A DNA stretch of 45,318 nt from CAVQGZ01 sp964400785 (GTDB taxonomy: Bacteria; Actinomycetota; Actinomycetes; Jiangellales; Jiangellaceae): NCBI GenBank assembly GCA_964400785.1, contig CAYNWB010000017.1, forward strand, positions 1 to 45,318, given 5' to 3'. The notes under the pieces were generated by a model. It did no database searches and had not been told where the DNA came from. It saw only the letters and a program-made list of their open reading frames with translations. This document shows positions 24,413-33,210 of the stretch, in pieces. A program made the position numbers and the translations under genes. Position 1 is the stretch's first letter. Each line of letters opens with the position of its first letter.

Positions 24413-26673
24413 CCGAGTACCCCTTCACCCTCGACCCGTTCCAGCAGCAGGCTTGCCGAAGCCTGGACGACGGGCACGACGTCCTCGTGGCTGCTCCGAC
24501 GGGCGCGGGCAAGACGGTGGTGGGTGAGCACGCGGTGCACCTGGCCGTCACCGGCGGGGGCAAGTGCTTCTACACCACCCCGATCAAGGCGCTGTCGAAC
24601 CAGAAGTACACCGACCTCGTCGCTCGCTACGGGCCTGGGCGGGTGGGTCTGCTCACCGGCGACCTCAGCCTGAACTCCGAGGCGCCGGTCGTCGTCATGA
24701 CGACCGAGGTGCTGCGCAACATGCTCTACGCCGAGTCGAGCACTCTGCGCGGGCTGGTCTCGGTGGTGCTGGACGAGGTGCACTACCTGGCCGACAAGGA
24801 GCGCGGGCCGGTGTGGGAAGAGGTGATCATCAGCCTGCCCCGCTCGGTACGCCTGGTGTGCCTGTCGGCGACCGTGTCGAACGCCGAGGAGTTCGGTGAG
24901 TGGCTCGCCACCGTGCGCGGGACGACGGACGTCGTCGTCGAGGAGCGCCGCCCGGTGCCGCTGTGGCAGCACGTCATGGTGGGACGGCGCCTCTACGACC
25001 TGTTCACCGACCCCGACCGGCACCGGGTCAACCCCGAGCTGGTGCGGTTGGCGCGAGAGTCCGCCGGCACCCGCCCGCGCTCCGGCCGTCACCTCACCCC
25101 GAGGCGGGCCGAGGTGATCGAGCGTCTCGACCGCTCGGGGCTGCTGCCCGCCATCGTGTTCGTCTTCAGCCGGGCCGGGTGCGACGCCGCGGTCGAGCAG
25201 GCCCTGCACGCAGGGGTGCGGCTGACCCGACCCGACGAGGTCGCCGAGATCGACGAGGTCGTGGCCGGCGTGGCGCAGGTCCTCGGGCCGGACGACCGAG
25301 CCGTGCTCGGGTTCGAGTCGTGGCGGGCGTCACTGCGCCGCGGCGTGGCCGCGCACCACGCCGGTCTGCTGCCGGTGTTCAAGCAGACGGTCGAGACGCT
25401 CTTCTCCCGCGGACTGGTCAAGGTCGTGTACGCCACCGAGACCCTGGCCCTGGGCATCAACATGCCCGCGAGGTCGGTCGTGCTCGAGCGGCTGGTGAAG
25501 TGGAACGGGGAGCAGCACGCCGCGGTGAGCGCCGGGGAGTACACGCAGCTGACCGGCAGGGCCGGACGGCGCGGCATCGACGTCGAGGGCCACGGCATCG
25601 TCACCTGGCACCCCGGACTCGACCCGGAGGCCCTGGGGGGCCTGGCCTCGACTCGCACCTACCCGCTGCGGTCGTCGTTCCGTCCGTCGTACAACATGGC
25701 CGTCAACCTCGTGCACCGCAGCGGTCGCGAGCGGGCACGTCGACTGCTCGAGTCGTCGTTCGCGCAGTTCCAGACCGATCGCGCCACCGTGGGGCAGGCA
25801 GCGCGGCGCAGGCGGCTGGAGGAAGCGATCGAGGGGTACGCCACCGCGATGGCGTGCGAGCGGGGGGACGTCGCCGAGTACGCCCGCCTGCGACGCGAGC
25901 TCACCGAGCTCGAGCGTGGGCCGTCCCAGCGGCGTCGCACCGACGAGGCGAAGCGCGCGATCACGCAGCTGCGCAGCACCCTTCGGGCACACCCCTGCCA
26001 CGCGTGCCCGAAGCGGGAGGAGCACGCCCGGTGGGCCGAGCGCTTGTGGGCGACCCAGCGCGAGCACACCCGCCTCGTGGCCGCGCTCACGAGGCGACAG
26101 ACCTCGATCGCCACGGCCTTCGACCGTGTGTGTGCCGTGCTGGACGAGCTGGGCTACCTCGACGGCGACACGGTCACGCCGGACGGCCAACGCTTGCGGG
26201 CGCTGTTCGGTGAGCTCGACCTGCTGGCCGCCGAGTCGGTGCGCCAGGGGCTGTGGGACGGCCTGTCCGCCTCGGAGCTCACCGCGTGCGTCGCCGCCCT
26301 GACCTTCCAGTCCCGGGGCAGCGACGCCCCGACGTCCTGGCATGCGCCGGTCGGTGCGGCTGCGCCGGCACTGGAGCGCATGGTCTCGGTCTGGACGGAG
26401 CTGCACGACCTGGAGAGCCGGCACGGGGTGGACTACCTGCGTGAACCCGACCTGGCGTTCGCGCGAACCGCAGCACGCTGGGCCTCGGGCCACTCGCTGG
26501 CCGCGGTGCTGGCCGACGACGACCTCACTGCGGGCGACTTCGTGCGCGCCATGCGGCAGGTGCTCGACATGCTCGACCAGGTCGCCGGCGGGGCCGGCGG
26601 CACCGTCGCCGACACCGCCCGCCGCGCGGTACGGGCGGTGCGTCGCGGTGTGGTGGCCTACGAGGACGTCTGA
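24409..26673 (+). CDS. helY: DEAD/DEAH-box (Ski2/Mtr4-like) RNA helicase HelY
   Basis: The 754-residue protein has Walker A APTGAGKT (29-36), DEVH box at 122-125, motif III SATVSN, and helicase C motifs (VVYATETLALGINMPAR, QLTGRAGRRGID). A Cys/His segment HPCHACPKREEHARW (~525-540) and the C-terminal DSHCT-like helical domain (ELTACVAALTFQSR to the end) are typical of the HelY branch. It is shorter than the 906-residue M. tuberculosis HelY, mostly between the core and C-terminal domain. The start overlaps the corA stop. A role in RNA processing or decay is inferred from the family. Confidence 0.94.
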   Translation: MTEYPFTLDPFQQQACRSLDDGHDVLVAAPTGAGKTVVGEHAVHLAVTGGGKCFYTTPIKALSNQKYTDLVARYGPGRVGLLTGDLSLNSEAPVVVMTTEVLRNMLYAESSTLRGLVSVVLDEVHYLADKERGPVWEEVIISLPRSVRLVCLSATVSNAEEFGEWLATVRGTTDVVVEERRPVPLWQHVMVGRRLYDLFTDPDRHRVNPELVRLARESAGTRPRSGRHLTPRRAEVIERLDRSGLLPAIVFVFSRAGCDAAVEQALHAGVRLTRPDEVAEIDEVVAGVAQVLGPDDRAVLGFESWRASLRRGVAAHHAGLLPVFKQTVETLFSRGLVKVVYATETLALGINMPARSVVLERLVKWNGEQHAAVSAGEYTQLTGRAGRRGIDVEGHGIVTWHPGLDPEALGGLASTRTYPLRSSFRPSYNMAVNLVHRSGRERARRLLESSFAQFQTDRATVGQAARRRRLEEAIEGYATAMACERGDVAEYARLRRELTELERGPSQRRRTDEAKRAITQLRSTLRAHPCHACPKREEHARWAERLWATQREHTRLVAALTRRQTSIATAFDRVCAVLDELGYLDGDTVTPDGQRLRALFGELDLLAAESVRQGLWDGLSASELTACVAALTFQSRGSDAPTSWHAPVGAAAPALERMVSVWTELHDLESRHGVDYLREPDLAFARTAARWASGHSLAAVLADDDLTAGDFVRAMRQVLDMLDQVAGGAGGTVADTARRAVRAVRRGVVAYEDV

Positions 26674-27575
26674 GCGATCCGCAGCGCGGTGGCCAGGCGG
26701 TTGAGCGAGGAGTCCAGCCCGAAACGCTCGGAGAGCGCGACGAGCCGCTGCGGGTCGGCCACCTGCGCCGGCACCTGCGTGGGCAGGTCGTCGGGCAGGT
26801 CGACGTCGGTGCGCACCGGCACCACGGCAGCGGCGGCGCGCAGGTAGTCCAGGCTCTCGACGAGGCGGACGCGACGGCCCGACCCGTCGCTGCCCTGCTC
26901 GACCGCCTCGATGAGCGCCTGCAGACTGCCGAAGCGCTCGATGAGCGCTGCCGCGGTCTTCTCCCCGACACCGGGAACCCCAGGCAGGCCGTCGCTGGGG
27001 TCACCGCGCAGGATCGCCAGCGCGGCGTACTGCTCGGGCGCCACGCCGTAGCGTTGCCGAACCGCCCGGCCGTCCACGACCTCTCTGTTGGCCACCCCGC
27101 GGGCGACGTAGAGCACACGCACGCCGCGCGCGTCGTCCACCACTGCGAACAGGTCTCGGTCACCGGTGACCACGTCGGTGGGCCCGGGCTCGCGGGCCGC
27201 CAGCGTGCCGATCACGTCGTCGGCCTCGTACCCGGGGGCACCCACCGTGGTGATGCCGAGGGCGTCCAGGACGTCCAGCAGCACGGGCACCTGTGCCGCC
27301 AGGGCCGGCGGCACGTCCTCCGCCCCGTCCGGACCGGCCACGCGGTGTGCCTTGTACGACGGGATGGCGGCGGTGCGGAACGCCGGGCGCCAGTCGGCGT
27401 CGAGGCAGCACACCAAGCGACCCGGGGATCGGTCGGCTGCCAGCCGGGCCAGCATGTCCAGGAACCCCCGCACCGCGTTGACCGGCGACCCGTCGGGAGC
27501 ACGCACCGTCTCCGGCACTCCGTAGAAGGCGCGGAAGTACAGCGACGCCGTGTCGGTCAGCATGAGCGGGTCCAC
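26658..27575 (-). CDS. 5'-3' exonuclease (FEN/Pol I N-domain-like)
   Basis: The 305-residue protein is a stand-alone version of the DNA polymerase I 5' nuclease domain. Acidic metal ligands are in LTDTASLYFRAF, CLDADWR, PGYEADDVIG and VVTGDRDLF; the helix-hairpin-helix is PGVPGVGEKTAAALIERFGS. Homologues such as Rv2090 sit near helY in mycobacteria. The family removes flaps/RNA primers. The GTG at 27573-27575 lies 44 bp from the divergent peptidase start. Its 3' end overlaps helY by 16 nt. Confidence 0.94.
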   Translation of the reverse strand: MDPLMLTDTASLYFRAFYGVPETVRAPDGSPVNAVRGFLDMLARLAADRSPGRLVCCLDADWRPAFRTAAIPSYKAHRVAGPDGAEDVPPALAAQVPVLLDVLDALGITTVGAPGYEADDVIGTLAAREPGPTDVVTGDRDLFAVVDDARGVRVLYVARGVANREVVDGRAVRQRYGVAPEQYAALAILRGDPSDGLPGVPGVGEKTAAALIERFGSLQALIEAVEQGSDGSGRRVRLVESLDYLRAAAAVVPVRTDVDLPDDLPTQVPAQVADPQRLVALSERFGLDSSLNRLATALRIAQTSS

Positions 27576-27605
27576 GCACCCGATGATGCCGCAGCCGCAG
27601 GTGGC

Positions 27606-27611
27606 TACGCT
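27606..27611 (+). promoter_or_regulatory. -10 element (TACGCT) of the M24 peptidase operon
   Basis: TACGCT ends 8 nt before the GTG at 27620, consistent with a leaderless transcript. Confidence 0.5.
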
Positions 27612-27619
27612 GCACAGGC

Positions 27620-28720
27620 GTGGAGCACAGTGCGCTGGCGAAGCGACGTCGACGGGTTCAGCGGGCGGCCGCTGCTGCCGGCATCGACGTCGTGCTGGTC
27701 ACTCCCGGACCCGACCTGCGCTACCTGACCGGCTACGACGCGATCCCCCTGGAGCGCCTGACCTGCCTGGTGCTGCCCACGCAGGGCTCGCCCACCCTGG
27801 TCGTGCCGGAGCTCGAACGGCCGGCCGCACTGGCCAGCCCTGCAGCCGACCTCGACGTGCAGGCCTGGGCCGAGACCGACGACCCGGTCGCGCTGTGTGT
27901 CCAGCGGCTCGCGGGGGCGGTCTCCGGTGTGGCCGTGGACGACCGGATGTGGGCGCAGAAGGCTCTGCGGTTTCGGGACGCCCTGCCGCAGGCACGTCTG
28001 GTGGCCGCCGGTGCCCTGCTGGCCGAGCAGCGCATGCGCAAGGATCCGGCCGAGCTGGCGGACCTCGCCGCAGCCGGCGCAGCGATCGACGCCGTGCACG
28101 CACGGATGGGGGAGTGGCTGCGACCGGGACGCACCGAGCAGGAGGTGGCGTTCGCCATCGGCCAGGGCATCCTGGAGTCGGGCCACGAGCGGGTCGACTT
28201 CGTGATCGTGGCCGCCGGCCCCAACGGCGCCAGCCCGCACCACGCGCCGTCGAGCCGCATCATCGAGCCCGGGGACACCGTGGTGGTCGACATCGGGGGG
28301 ACGATGCCGAGCGGGTACTGCTCGGACAGCACGCGGACGTACGCGATCGAGCACGTGGCCGGGCACGCGGCCGAGCAGTACGACGTGCTGCGCGCCGCCC
28401 AGGAGGCAGCCGTGCAGGCGGTGCGGCCCGGTGTCACCGCGGAGTCGGTGGACGCCGCGGCGCGCGACGTCATCACCGAGGCGGGGCTGGGTGCGATGTT
28501 CGTGCACCGCACCGGTCACGGCATCGGGGTCGAGACCCACGAGGAGCCCTACATCGTCGCCGGCAACGCCAGGCTGCTCGAGCCGGGCATGGTGTTCTCG
28601 GTGGAGCCCGGCATCTACGACCCGGGGCACCATGGTGCGCGGATCGAGGACATCGTCGCCGTCACCGAGACCGGTCATGCACGGCTGAACAACCGGCCGC
28701 GCGAGCTCGTGGTGCTGTAG
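27620..28720 (+). CDS. M24 family metallopeptidase (Xaa-Pro aminopeptidase/dipeptidase)
   Basis: The 366-residue protein has a creatinase N-domain (~1-125) and a pita-bread C-domain. The five dinuclear metal ligands are visible as VVDIGG (Asp), CSDSTRT (Asp), RTGHGIG (His), SVEPGIY (Glu) and ARIEDI (Glu). It cleaves the N-terminal residue from Xaa-Pro peptides or dipeptides; M. tuberculosis Rv2089c is the likely counterpart. The acyl-CoA dehydrogenase follows 11 bp after the stop. Confidence 0.94.
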   Translation: MEHSALAKRRRRVQRAAAAAGIDVVLVTPGPDLRYLTGYDAIPLERLTCLVLPTQGSPTLVVPELERPAALASPAADLDVQAWAETDDPVALCVQRLAGAVSGVAVDDRMWAQKALRFRDALPQARLVAAGALLAEQRMRKDPAELADLAAAGAAIDAVHARMGEWLRPGRTEQEVAFAIGQGILESGHERVDFVIVAAGPNGASPHHAPSSRIIEPGDTVVVDIGGTMPSGYCSDSTRTYAIEHVAGHAAEQYDVLRAAQEAAVQAVRPGVTAESVDAAARDVITEAGLGAMFVHRTGHGIGVETHEEPYIVAGNARLLEPGMVFSVEPGIYDPGHHGARIEDIVAVTETGHARLNNRPRELVVL

Positions 28721-28731
28721 GGGAGGTGGCC

Positions 28732-29880
28732 GTGAGCAGACTGGTGGACAGGCATCTACCGACCCCCGAGGCGCGGGCGCTGCTGGACCTCACGCGGCAG
28801 ATCGCGCGGGACGAGCTCGTGGGGCAGGCAGCCGAGGCCGAGCAGCAGGGGCGGTTCCCGGCCGAGCAGGTGGCCCTGCTGGGTCGGACGGGCCTGCTGG
28901 GTCTGCCGTACCCGCAGGAGCTCGGCGGCGGGGGACAGCCCTACCAGGTCTACCTGCAGGTGCTGGAGGAGCTGGCGAGCGCCTGGGCGACCGTGGCTCT
29001 CACGGTGAGCGTCCACGGCCTGTCGTGCTACCCCGTCGCGGAGTTCGGGACGTCGGAGCAGCGTCATCGCTGGCTGCCGTCCATGCTCGCCGGACACCTG
29101 CTCGGCGCCTACTGCCTGTCCGAGCCGCACGCCGGCTCGGACGCCGCTGCCCTGCGCACCCGCGCGGAGAGGGTCGAGGACGGGTTCTCGCTCAGCGGCA
29201 CCAAGGCCTGGATCACCCATGGCGGGGTCGCCGACGTCTACAACGTCATGGCCCGTACGTCGGAGCACGGGTCGAGCGGCATCTCGTGCTTCGTCGTGCC
29301 GGCGCAGACGTCCGGTCTGTCGTTCGGCGCCCGGGAGCAGAAGATGGGGTTCACCGCGTCGCCCACCACGCAGGTGTTCCTGGACGACGCCGTGGTCGAT
29401 GCGAGCGCTCTCGTCGGTGAGCCCGGACAGGGCATGCGCATCGCGATGTCGGCCCTGGACTCCGGACGCCTGGGCATCGCGGCGGTCGCCATCGGCCTCG
29501 CCCAGGCAGCGCTGGACGAGGCCGTGCGCTACGCCGGGGAGCGCACCGCGTTCGGGCAGCGGGTGCTCGACTTCCAGGGCATGCAGTTCGAGCTCGCCGA
29601 CATGGCCGCCGGCATCGCCGCCGCGCGGGCCCTCTACCTCGACGCCGCCGCGCGCCGCGACCGCGGGCAGCCGCTCAGCGTCCAGGCAGCCATGGCCAAG
29701 CTCGTCGCAACCGACACCGCGATGGCGGTGACCACGGGGGCGGTGGGCGTCCTCGGCGGCGCCGGCTACGTCAAGGACCACCCCGTGGAGCGCTACATGC
29801 GGGAGGCGAAGGTTCTGCAGATCGTCGAGGGGACGAACCAGATCCAGCGTCTGGTGATCGGGCGAGCGCTGCGGGGGTGA
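28732..29880 (+). CDS. Acyl-CoA dehydrogenase
   Basis: The 382-residue FAD enzyme oxidises acyl-CoA to trans-2-enoyl-CoA. FAD/substrate motifs are CLSEPHAGSDAAALRT, WITHGGVADVYNVMA, and the C-domain IVEGTNQIQRLVIGRAL. E366 in VEGTNQ is the catalytic base position of short- and branched-chain members, so short/medium chain specificity is likely. GGGGAGG overlapping the upstream stop lies 5 nt before the GTG at 28732. The stop overlaps the amidohydrolase start. Confidence 0.94.
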   Translation: MSRLVDRHLPTPEARALLDLTRQIARDELVGQAAEAEQQGRFPAEQVALLGRTGLLGLPYPQELGGGGQPYQVYLQVLEELASAWATVALTVSVHGLSCYPVAEFGTSEQRHRWLPSMLAGHLLGAYCLSEPHAGSDAAALRTRAERVEDGFSLSGTKAWITHGGVADVYNVMARTSEHGSSGISCFVVPAQTSGLSFGAREQKMGFTASPTTQVFLDDAVVDASALVGEPGQGMRIAMSALDSGRLGIAAVAIGLAQAALDEAVRYAGERTAFGQRVLDFQGMQFELADMAAGIAAARALYLDAAARRDRGQPLSVQAAMAKLVATDTAMAVTTGAVGVLGGAGYVKDHPVERYMREAKVLQIVEGTNQIQRLVIGRALRG

Positions 29881-31496
29881 GCACCGACCCGGTCCTGCTT
29901 CGTGGTGGCGTCGTCTACTCGCCGGCCGACCCGTTCGCGACGGCGATGGTGGTCGCCGACGGCCGCGTCGGCTGGGTCGGGTCCGAGGGTGCCGCCGAGG
30001 TTGCCGTGGGTCCGGGTGTGCGCACCGTGTGGCTGGACGGTGCGCTCGTCACCCCGAGCTTCGTCGACGCGCACGTGCACCTCACCGACACCGGGCTGGC
30101 CCGGGACACTCTCGACCTGACCGGCTGCCGCAGCGCCGGTGACCTTCTCGAGGCCGTGGAGGGCGCCGCGCGAGCTCGTCCCGGCCTGCCCCTGCTCGGC
30201 CACGGCTGGGACGAGACGACGTGGGCGCAGCCGGCGGTGCCGACCCGGGCCCAGATCGACCGCGCCGGTGGGGGAGCACCGGTGTACCTGTCGCGGGTGG
30301 ACTCGCACTCCGCCCTGGTCTCGACGGCTCTCGCGTCCCGCATCCCGGGGATCGAGCAGGCCGACGGCTACGACAGCGACGGACCGCTGCGGCGCGCGGC
30401 GCACCATCTCGCACGGGCGTCGTCACGGGCCACGCTGTCGCCTGCGACGCGACGCGAGCTGCAGGCCAGGGCTCTGCGTCGGGCGGCTGCCCTCGGGATC
30501 GGTCAGGTGCACGAGATGGCCGCCCCGCACATCGCGGGCATCGACGACCTCGACCTGCTGCTGAGGTGGACCGCCGAGCCGGACGCGGCAGTGCCCGAGG
30601 TGATCGGCTACTGGGGGGACCTGGCAGCGACAGACACCGCCGTCGCGGTGGGGGCTCGGGGGTGCGCCGGCGACCTGTGCCTCGACGGCGCGATCGGCTC
30701 GCGAACCGCGGCCCTGAGCAGTCCCTACGCCGACGACCCGCACACCCGAGGTGCCCGCTACCTCGACCTCGAGCAGGCCACAGCGCACGTGCTCGCCTGC
30801 ACCGACGCGGGGCTGCAGGCCGGCTTCCACTGCATCGGGGACGACGCGGTCACCACAGCCGTCCTTGCGCTGCGCGCAGCAGCCGACCTGCGTGGCACCG
30901 CGGCGGTGCAGACGGCCCGGCACCGCCTCGAGCACGTCGAGATGATCGACGAGGCCTCGGCTGCCGAGCTGGCCCGGCTCGGCGTGGTCGCCAGCGTCCA
31001 GCCCGCCTTCGACGCGGCGTGGGGCGGAGAGTCGGGCATGTACGCCCAGCGCCTCGGCCCGTCGCGCGCAGCCACGCTCAACCCCTTCGCTGCCATGGCC
31101 GCGACGGGGCTCACGTTGGCGTTCGGGTCCGACACCCCGGTCACCCCCTTCGACCCCTGGGGTGGCGTCGCGGCGGCAGCTCGGCACCGCACCCCCGAGC
31201 ACCAGATCACCGTGCGTGCAGCGTTCGCCGCCCACACCCGCGGCGGGTGGCGGGCAGCAGGCGTGGACGACTCCGGGGTGCTCGTGCCGGGCGCCGCGGC
31301 GTCCTACGCCGTCTGGGACCTCGCCGGAGACCTGGTGGTGCAGGCACCCGACGACAGGGTCGCCGCGTGGTCCACCGACCCCCGCTCGGGGGTGCCGGGG
31401 CTGCCGGACCTCACGGATGCAGCGGTGCCGCCGACGTGCCGTCGCACCGTGGTGCGGGGCCGCACGATCTACGACGCCGACACGCCGGTGGCGTGA
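29877..31496 (+). CDS. Amidohydrolase family protein (YtcJ-like)
   Basis: The 539-residue metal-dependent hydrolase has DAHVHL (64-69) as the first metal motif, HEMAAPHIAG, FHCIGDDAV and RLEHVEMI downstream, and FGSDTPVTPFDPW for the last Asp. This is the amidohydrolase-3 (N-substituted formamide deformylase/YtcJ) group; the substrate is unknown. The GTG overlaps the dehydrogenase stop. It ends where a candidate antisense small ORF begins, with 190 bp before lnt. Confidence 0.92.
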   Translation: MSTDPVLLRGGVVYSPADPFATAMVVADGRVGWVGSEGAAEVAVGPGVRTVWLDGALVTPSFVDAHVHLTDTGLARDTLDLTGCRSAGDLLEAVEGAARARPGLPLLGHGWDETTWAQPAVPTRAQIDRAGGGAPVYLSRVDSHSALVSTALASRIPGIEQADGYDSDGPLRRAAHHLARASSRATLSPATRRELQARALRRAAALGIGQVHEMAAPHIAGIDDLDLLLRWTAEPDAAVPEVIGYWGDLAATDTAVAVGARGCAGDLCLDGAIGSRTAALSSPYADDPHTRGARYLDLEQATAHVLACTDAGLQAGFHCIGDDAVTTAVLALRAAADLRGTAAVQTARHRLEHVEMIDEASAAELARLGVVASVQPAFDAAWGGESGMYAQRLGPSRAATLNPFAAMAATGLTLAFGSDTPVTPFDPWGGVAAAARHRTPEHQITVRAAFAAHTRGGWRAAGVDDSGVLVPGAAASYAVWDLAGDLVVQAPDDRVAAWSTDPRSGVPGLPDLTDAAVPPTCRRTVVRGRTIYDADTPVA

Positions 31497-31669
31497 CACG
31501 CCCTCGGTGTTGACACCGGCGGCGCACCGGGGTTGGTTAGGCGCACGTCCTGCCGGCGGTCGTCCCTGAGGTCGTCGACAGGGGTCAGCTCACGAGGCTC
31601 GCGCGCCCAGTAGACAACGGCATCGCCCAGCGATGACGGCCCGAAGGGCGCGCGGGCCTCGAAACCCAT
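31469..31669 (-). CDS. Possible small protein of 66 residues, unrecognised
   Basis: This minus-strand ORF fills the gap between the amidohydrolase and lnt and overlaps the amidohydrolase 3' end by 28 nt. Its third codon positions are mostly G or C, as in neighbouring genes, and the core (GDAVVYWAREPRELTPVDD) looks like a compact charged protein rather than a frame shadow. Against it: no Shine-Dalgarno, no TANNNT at the right distance, and no family I recognise. It could also be a decayed gene. Confidence is limited for those reasons. Confidence 0.4.
   Translation of the reverse strand: MGFEARAPFGPSSLGDAVVYWAREPRELTPVDDLRDDRRQDVRLTNPGAPPVSTPRACHATGVSAS
31505..31518. repeat. Short perfect inverted repeat after the amidohydrolase
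   Basis: CGGTGT-TG-ACACCG has 6-bp arms with a 2-nt centre, 9 bp past the amidohydrolase stop and inside the small antisense ORF. The 2-nt loop is too tight for a normal terminator, so a protein-binding palindrome or chance are alternatives. Confidence 0.35.
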
Positions 31670-31674
31670 CCGGG

Positions 31675-31680
31675 TACCGT
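31675..31680 (+). promoter_or_regulatory. -10 element (TACCGT) of lnt, leaderless
   Basis: TACCGT ends 6 nt before the GTG at 31687 and decides between this start and an upstream in-frame ATG at 31633. Confidence 0.6.
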
Positions 31681-31686
31681 TCGCGA

Positions 31687-33210
31687 GTGTCCTGGCCCTT
31701 GCCCGTCCGGCTGCTCGTCGCGGTCGCGTCCGGCTGGGTGCTGTCGTTCGCCCACGCCCCCGACGACCTCTGGTGGCTGCTGCCGCCGGCCGTGGCCGGT
31801 CTCACCCTGGCCTGCACCGGAGCCACCGCGGGCCGTGCCGCACTGATCGGGCTCAGCGGAGGCCTCGCCTACTTTCTCTCGTTGCTGGACTGGTTGCGCG
31901 TCATCGGCGTCGACGCATGGATCGGGCTGTCACTGCTGCAGGCGCTCTTCTGGGTGGGGCTCGGAGTGGGGCTCGCGCTGGTGGCGCGGCTGCCCGGGTG
32001 GCCCCTGTGGGCGGCAGGAGTCTGGGTGCTGGTCGAGGCGCTGCGCGCGGTGGTGCCGTGGGGAGGGTTCCCCTGGGGACGGCTGGCGCACGCGCTCGTC
32101 GACAGCCCCCTGGTGGGCTTCGTGCACCTCGGGGGTGTGAGCGTGCTGTCGGCTGTGGCAGCCGCCATCGGGACGCTGCTGGCCGGTGTCGTGCTCGCTG
32201 CCGCCGACCGTGACGGGGTGCGCGCAGGCACCGCCGTGGTGCTGGTGCTGCTGGCGTTCGTCGCGGGCGCGGTGCTGCGTGCCGTCGTCGAACCTCCGAC
32301 CGTCTCGGGGCAGGCCACGGTTGCCGTCGTGCAGGGCAACGTCCCCCGGGCCGGCCTCGACTTCGCCGGTCAGCGCGAGGCCGTGCTGACCAACCACGTC
32401 GAGGCGACGCGGGCGCTGGCCGACGACGTCGCGGCAGGTCGTGCGACGCAGCCCGACCTCGTGCTCTGGCCCGAGAACTCCAGCGACATCGACCCGTTCG
32501 CGGACGCCTCCGTGTCGGCCCGCATCAGCGAGGTGGTCGCCGAGGTCGCCGCCCCCACGCTGGTGGGGGCGCTCGTGGGCACCGACGACGGCACGCAGGT
32601 GGAGAACACCGCGATCGTCTGGGACCCCGTCGATGGCCCCGGCGACACCTACGTCAAACGCCATCCGGTGCCCTTCGGGGAGTACATCCCCGGTCGAGAG
32701 CTGCTGGCCCCCCTCATCGGACGGCTCGACCGGGTGCCACGGGACATGCGCGCCGGCACGGAGCCCGGTGTGCTGCAGGTGGGACCGGTGACCGCGGGCG
32801 TGGTGATCTGCTTCGAGATCGCCTACGACGCAGAGGTGCACGACACCGTCAGCGGAGGCGGCCAGGCGATCGTCGTGCAGACGAACAACGCCACCTACGG
32901 ACGCACGGGACAACCCGACCAGCAGTTCGCGATCTCTCGGCTGAGGGCGATCGAGCACGGCCGTGACGTGGTCGTCGCGTCGACCAGCGGCATCAGCGGC
33001 ATCGTCCGGGCCGACGGGACGGTGGTGGAGCAGACCGAGGAGTTCACCCAGAGGGTGCTGGTCGAGCCGGTCGACCTGCGAGACCAGCTCGCGTTCGCCA
33101 CGGTCGCCGGGCCGACGATGTCGTGGGTGCTCGGCGCCCTCGGCGCGCTCGGTGTGCTGGCCGCAGCACTGCTGCGACGGGGTCGGCCGGTGGGGGAGGA
33201 GCAGCAGTGA
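31687..33210 (+). CDS. lnt: Apolipoprotein N-acyltransferase Lnt
   Basis: Lnt adds the third acyl chain to lipoprotein N-termini in the membrane. The 507-residue protein has about six N-terminal TM helices (to ~205), a nitrilase-like domain and a final TM helix (~475-497). The catalytic triad is E263 (LWPENSSD), K324 (YVKRHPVPFGEY) and C375 (VICFEIAYD). The first ORF-like ATG at 31633 would add an 18-residue basic extension; the GTG at 31687 fits the promoter and the usual family start. It overlaps ppm1 (GTGA), as lnt and ppm1 are fused or adjacent in actinobacteria. Confidence 0.95.
   Translation: MSWPLPVRLLVAVASGWVLSFAHAPDDLWWLLPPAVAGLTLACTGATAGRAALIGLSGGLAYFLSLLDWLRVIGVDAWIGLSLLQALFWVGLGVGLALVARLPGWPLWAAGVWVLVEALRAVVPWGGFPWGRLAHALVDSPLVGFVHLGGVSVLSAVAAAIGTLLAGVVLAAADRDGVRAGTAVVLVLLAFVAGAVLRAVVEPPTVSGQATVAVVQGNVPRAGLDFAGQREAVLTNHVEATRALADDVAAGRATQPDLVLWPENSSDIDPFADASVSARISEVVAEVAAPTLVGALVGTDDGTQVENTAIVWDPVDGPGDTYVKRHPVPFGEYIPGRELLAPLIGRLDRVPRDMRAGTEPGVLQVGPVTAGVVICFEIAYDAEVHDTVSGGGQAIVVQTNNATYGRTGQPDQQFAISRLRAIEHGRDVVVASTSGISGIVRADGTVVEQTEEFTQRVLVEPVDLRDQLAFATVAGPTMSWVLGALGALGVLAAALLRRGRPVGEEQQ

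Noticed and set aside
31505..31540. TTGACA (31510-31515) as a plus-strand -35
   Set aside because: No TANNNT at 16-18 nt; the best is TTGGTT, and lnt already has a well-placed -10.
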